From: Phycisphaerales bacterium
Lineage (GTDB): Bacteria > Planctomycetota > Phycisphaerae > Phycisphaerales > SM1A02
NCBI GenBank assembly: GCA_029242715.1
Contig: JAQWTL010000018.1
Location: 1-64,000, forward strand
Reading direction: 5' to 3'
Length of the DNA: 64,000 nucleotides
In this document: piece by piece, positions 63,878 to 64,000 of the stretch
Position numbering within the stretch: the first letter of the stretch is position 1
Layout: every line of letters starts with the position of its first letter
Notes under the pieces: generated by a model
Databases searched by the model: none
What the model was told of the DNA's origin: nothing
What the model saw: only the letters and a program-made list of their open reading frames with translations
Program-made: the position numbers and the translations under genes

Positions 63878-64000
63878 ATGACCCACATCATTGCTGAGCC
63901 CTGTGTTGGAACCAAAGACACTGCATGTGTAGATGTCTGCCCTGTTGATTGCATTCACCCGACCAAGGACGAGAGCACCTATGAAGAATTCAAAATGCTC
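63878..64000 (+). CDS. Ferredoxin, N-terminal part (gene runs off the window)
   Basis: ATG 63878. The visible 41 residues MTHIIAEPCVGTKDTACVDVCP, then VDCIHP, have the Cys spacing of 7Fe/8Fe bacterial ferredoxins (C-x7-C-x3-CP, then a further Cys). The following DESTYEEFKML resembles the FdxA-type insertion. The 3' end is cut by the window edge. Low-potential electron carrier, partner unknown. Confidence 0.88.
   Translation, partial: MTHIIAEPCVGTKDTACVDVCPVDCIHPTKDESTYEEFKML

Overview
The window looks like a piece of a Planctomycetota chromosome, most probably class Phycisphaerae. The reasons are: three large Hanks-type Ser/Thr kinases in tandem with WD40/TPR sensor regions; four exported proteins that end in the same duplicated dockerin-like tail (the Cys/Gly-bearing type common in Phycisphaerae); a Lys/Ala/Thr/Arg-repeat histone-like protein; Gram-negative outer-membrane machinery; and frequent GTG starts with Shine-Dalgarno sites. 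This assignment is inferred from gene content, because no rRNA or other phylogenetic marker was read. No tRNA, rRNA, CRISPR array, transposase or integrase was recognised, so this is not an obvious mobile island.

Layout. 1-9.6 kb: three co-directional, almost abutting kinase genes; the first is cut by the window edge. 9.6-14.5 kb (minus): dockerin-tailed exported proteins flanking a Nif3-family gene. 14.6-17.8 kb: Bax-inhibitor-1 protein, a RibBA whose GTP cyclohydrolase II half has lost its zinc ligands, and a His/Met/Gly-rich exported protein. 17.9-23.3 kb (minus): nuoD-nuoE-small orf-nuoF-ybeY-corC, tightly packed with 4-10 bp overlaps. 23.4-27.6 kb (minus): iron-type ABC permease, dockerin-tailed subtilase-like protein, lipoprotein. 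27.8-32 kb (plus): pentaheme cytochrome with dockerin tail, pyrB, an orphan FliN-like gene, a membrane protein. 32-40 kb: nuoG, a membrane-anchored protein, corA, M3 peptidase, FKBP-like lipoprotein, and a solitary atpD with its own terminator. 40.1-43.2 kb: FabZ-like/ACP/FabZ-like trio, coaD, a hairpin-rich non-coding stretch, and an MBL-fold protein with most metal ligands missing. 43.3-52.1 kb: a large exported protein, then a two-partner secretion pair (TpsB-type transporter and haemagglutinin-type TpsA). 52.2-59 kb: PLP-homeostasis protein, Rex, metF, a three-gene set of tiny membrane proteins, then deoC with a catalytic ALDH and a half-length ALDH-like gene. 59-64 kb: lipoproteins, a FlgM-like gene behind twin palindromes, an M16 peptidase homologue without its zinc motif, the histone-like repeat gene with promoter and terminator, and the start of a ferredoxin gene.

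How the genes work together. NuoD/E/F/G, AtpD and Rex point to respiratory energy metabolism with NADH sensing. PyrB, RibBA, CoaD, MetF and DeoC-ALDH are household metabolism. The most unusual material is the cell-surface layer (dockerin-tailed cytochrome, protease and propeller proteins, plus the TPS pair) and a recurring set of family members that lack catalytic residues: RibBA, MBL-fold, M16, second ALDH and S8.
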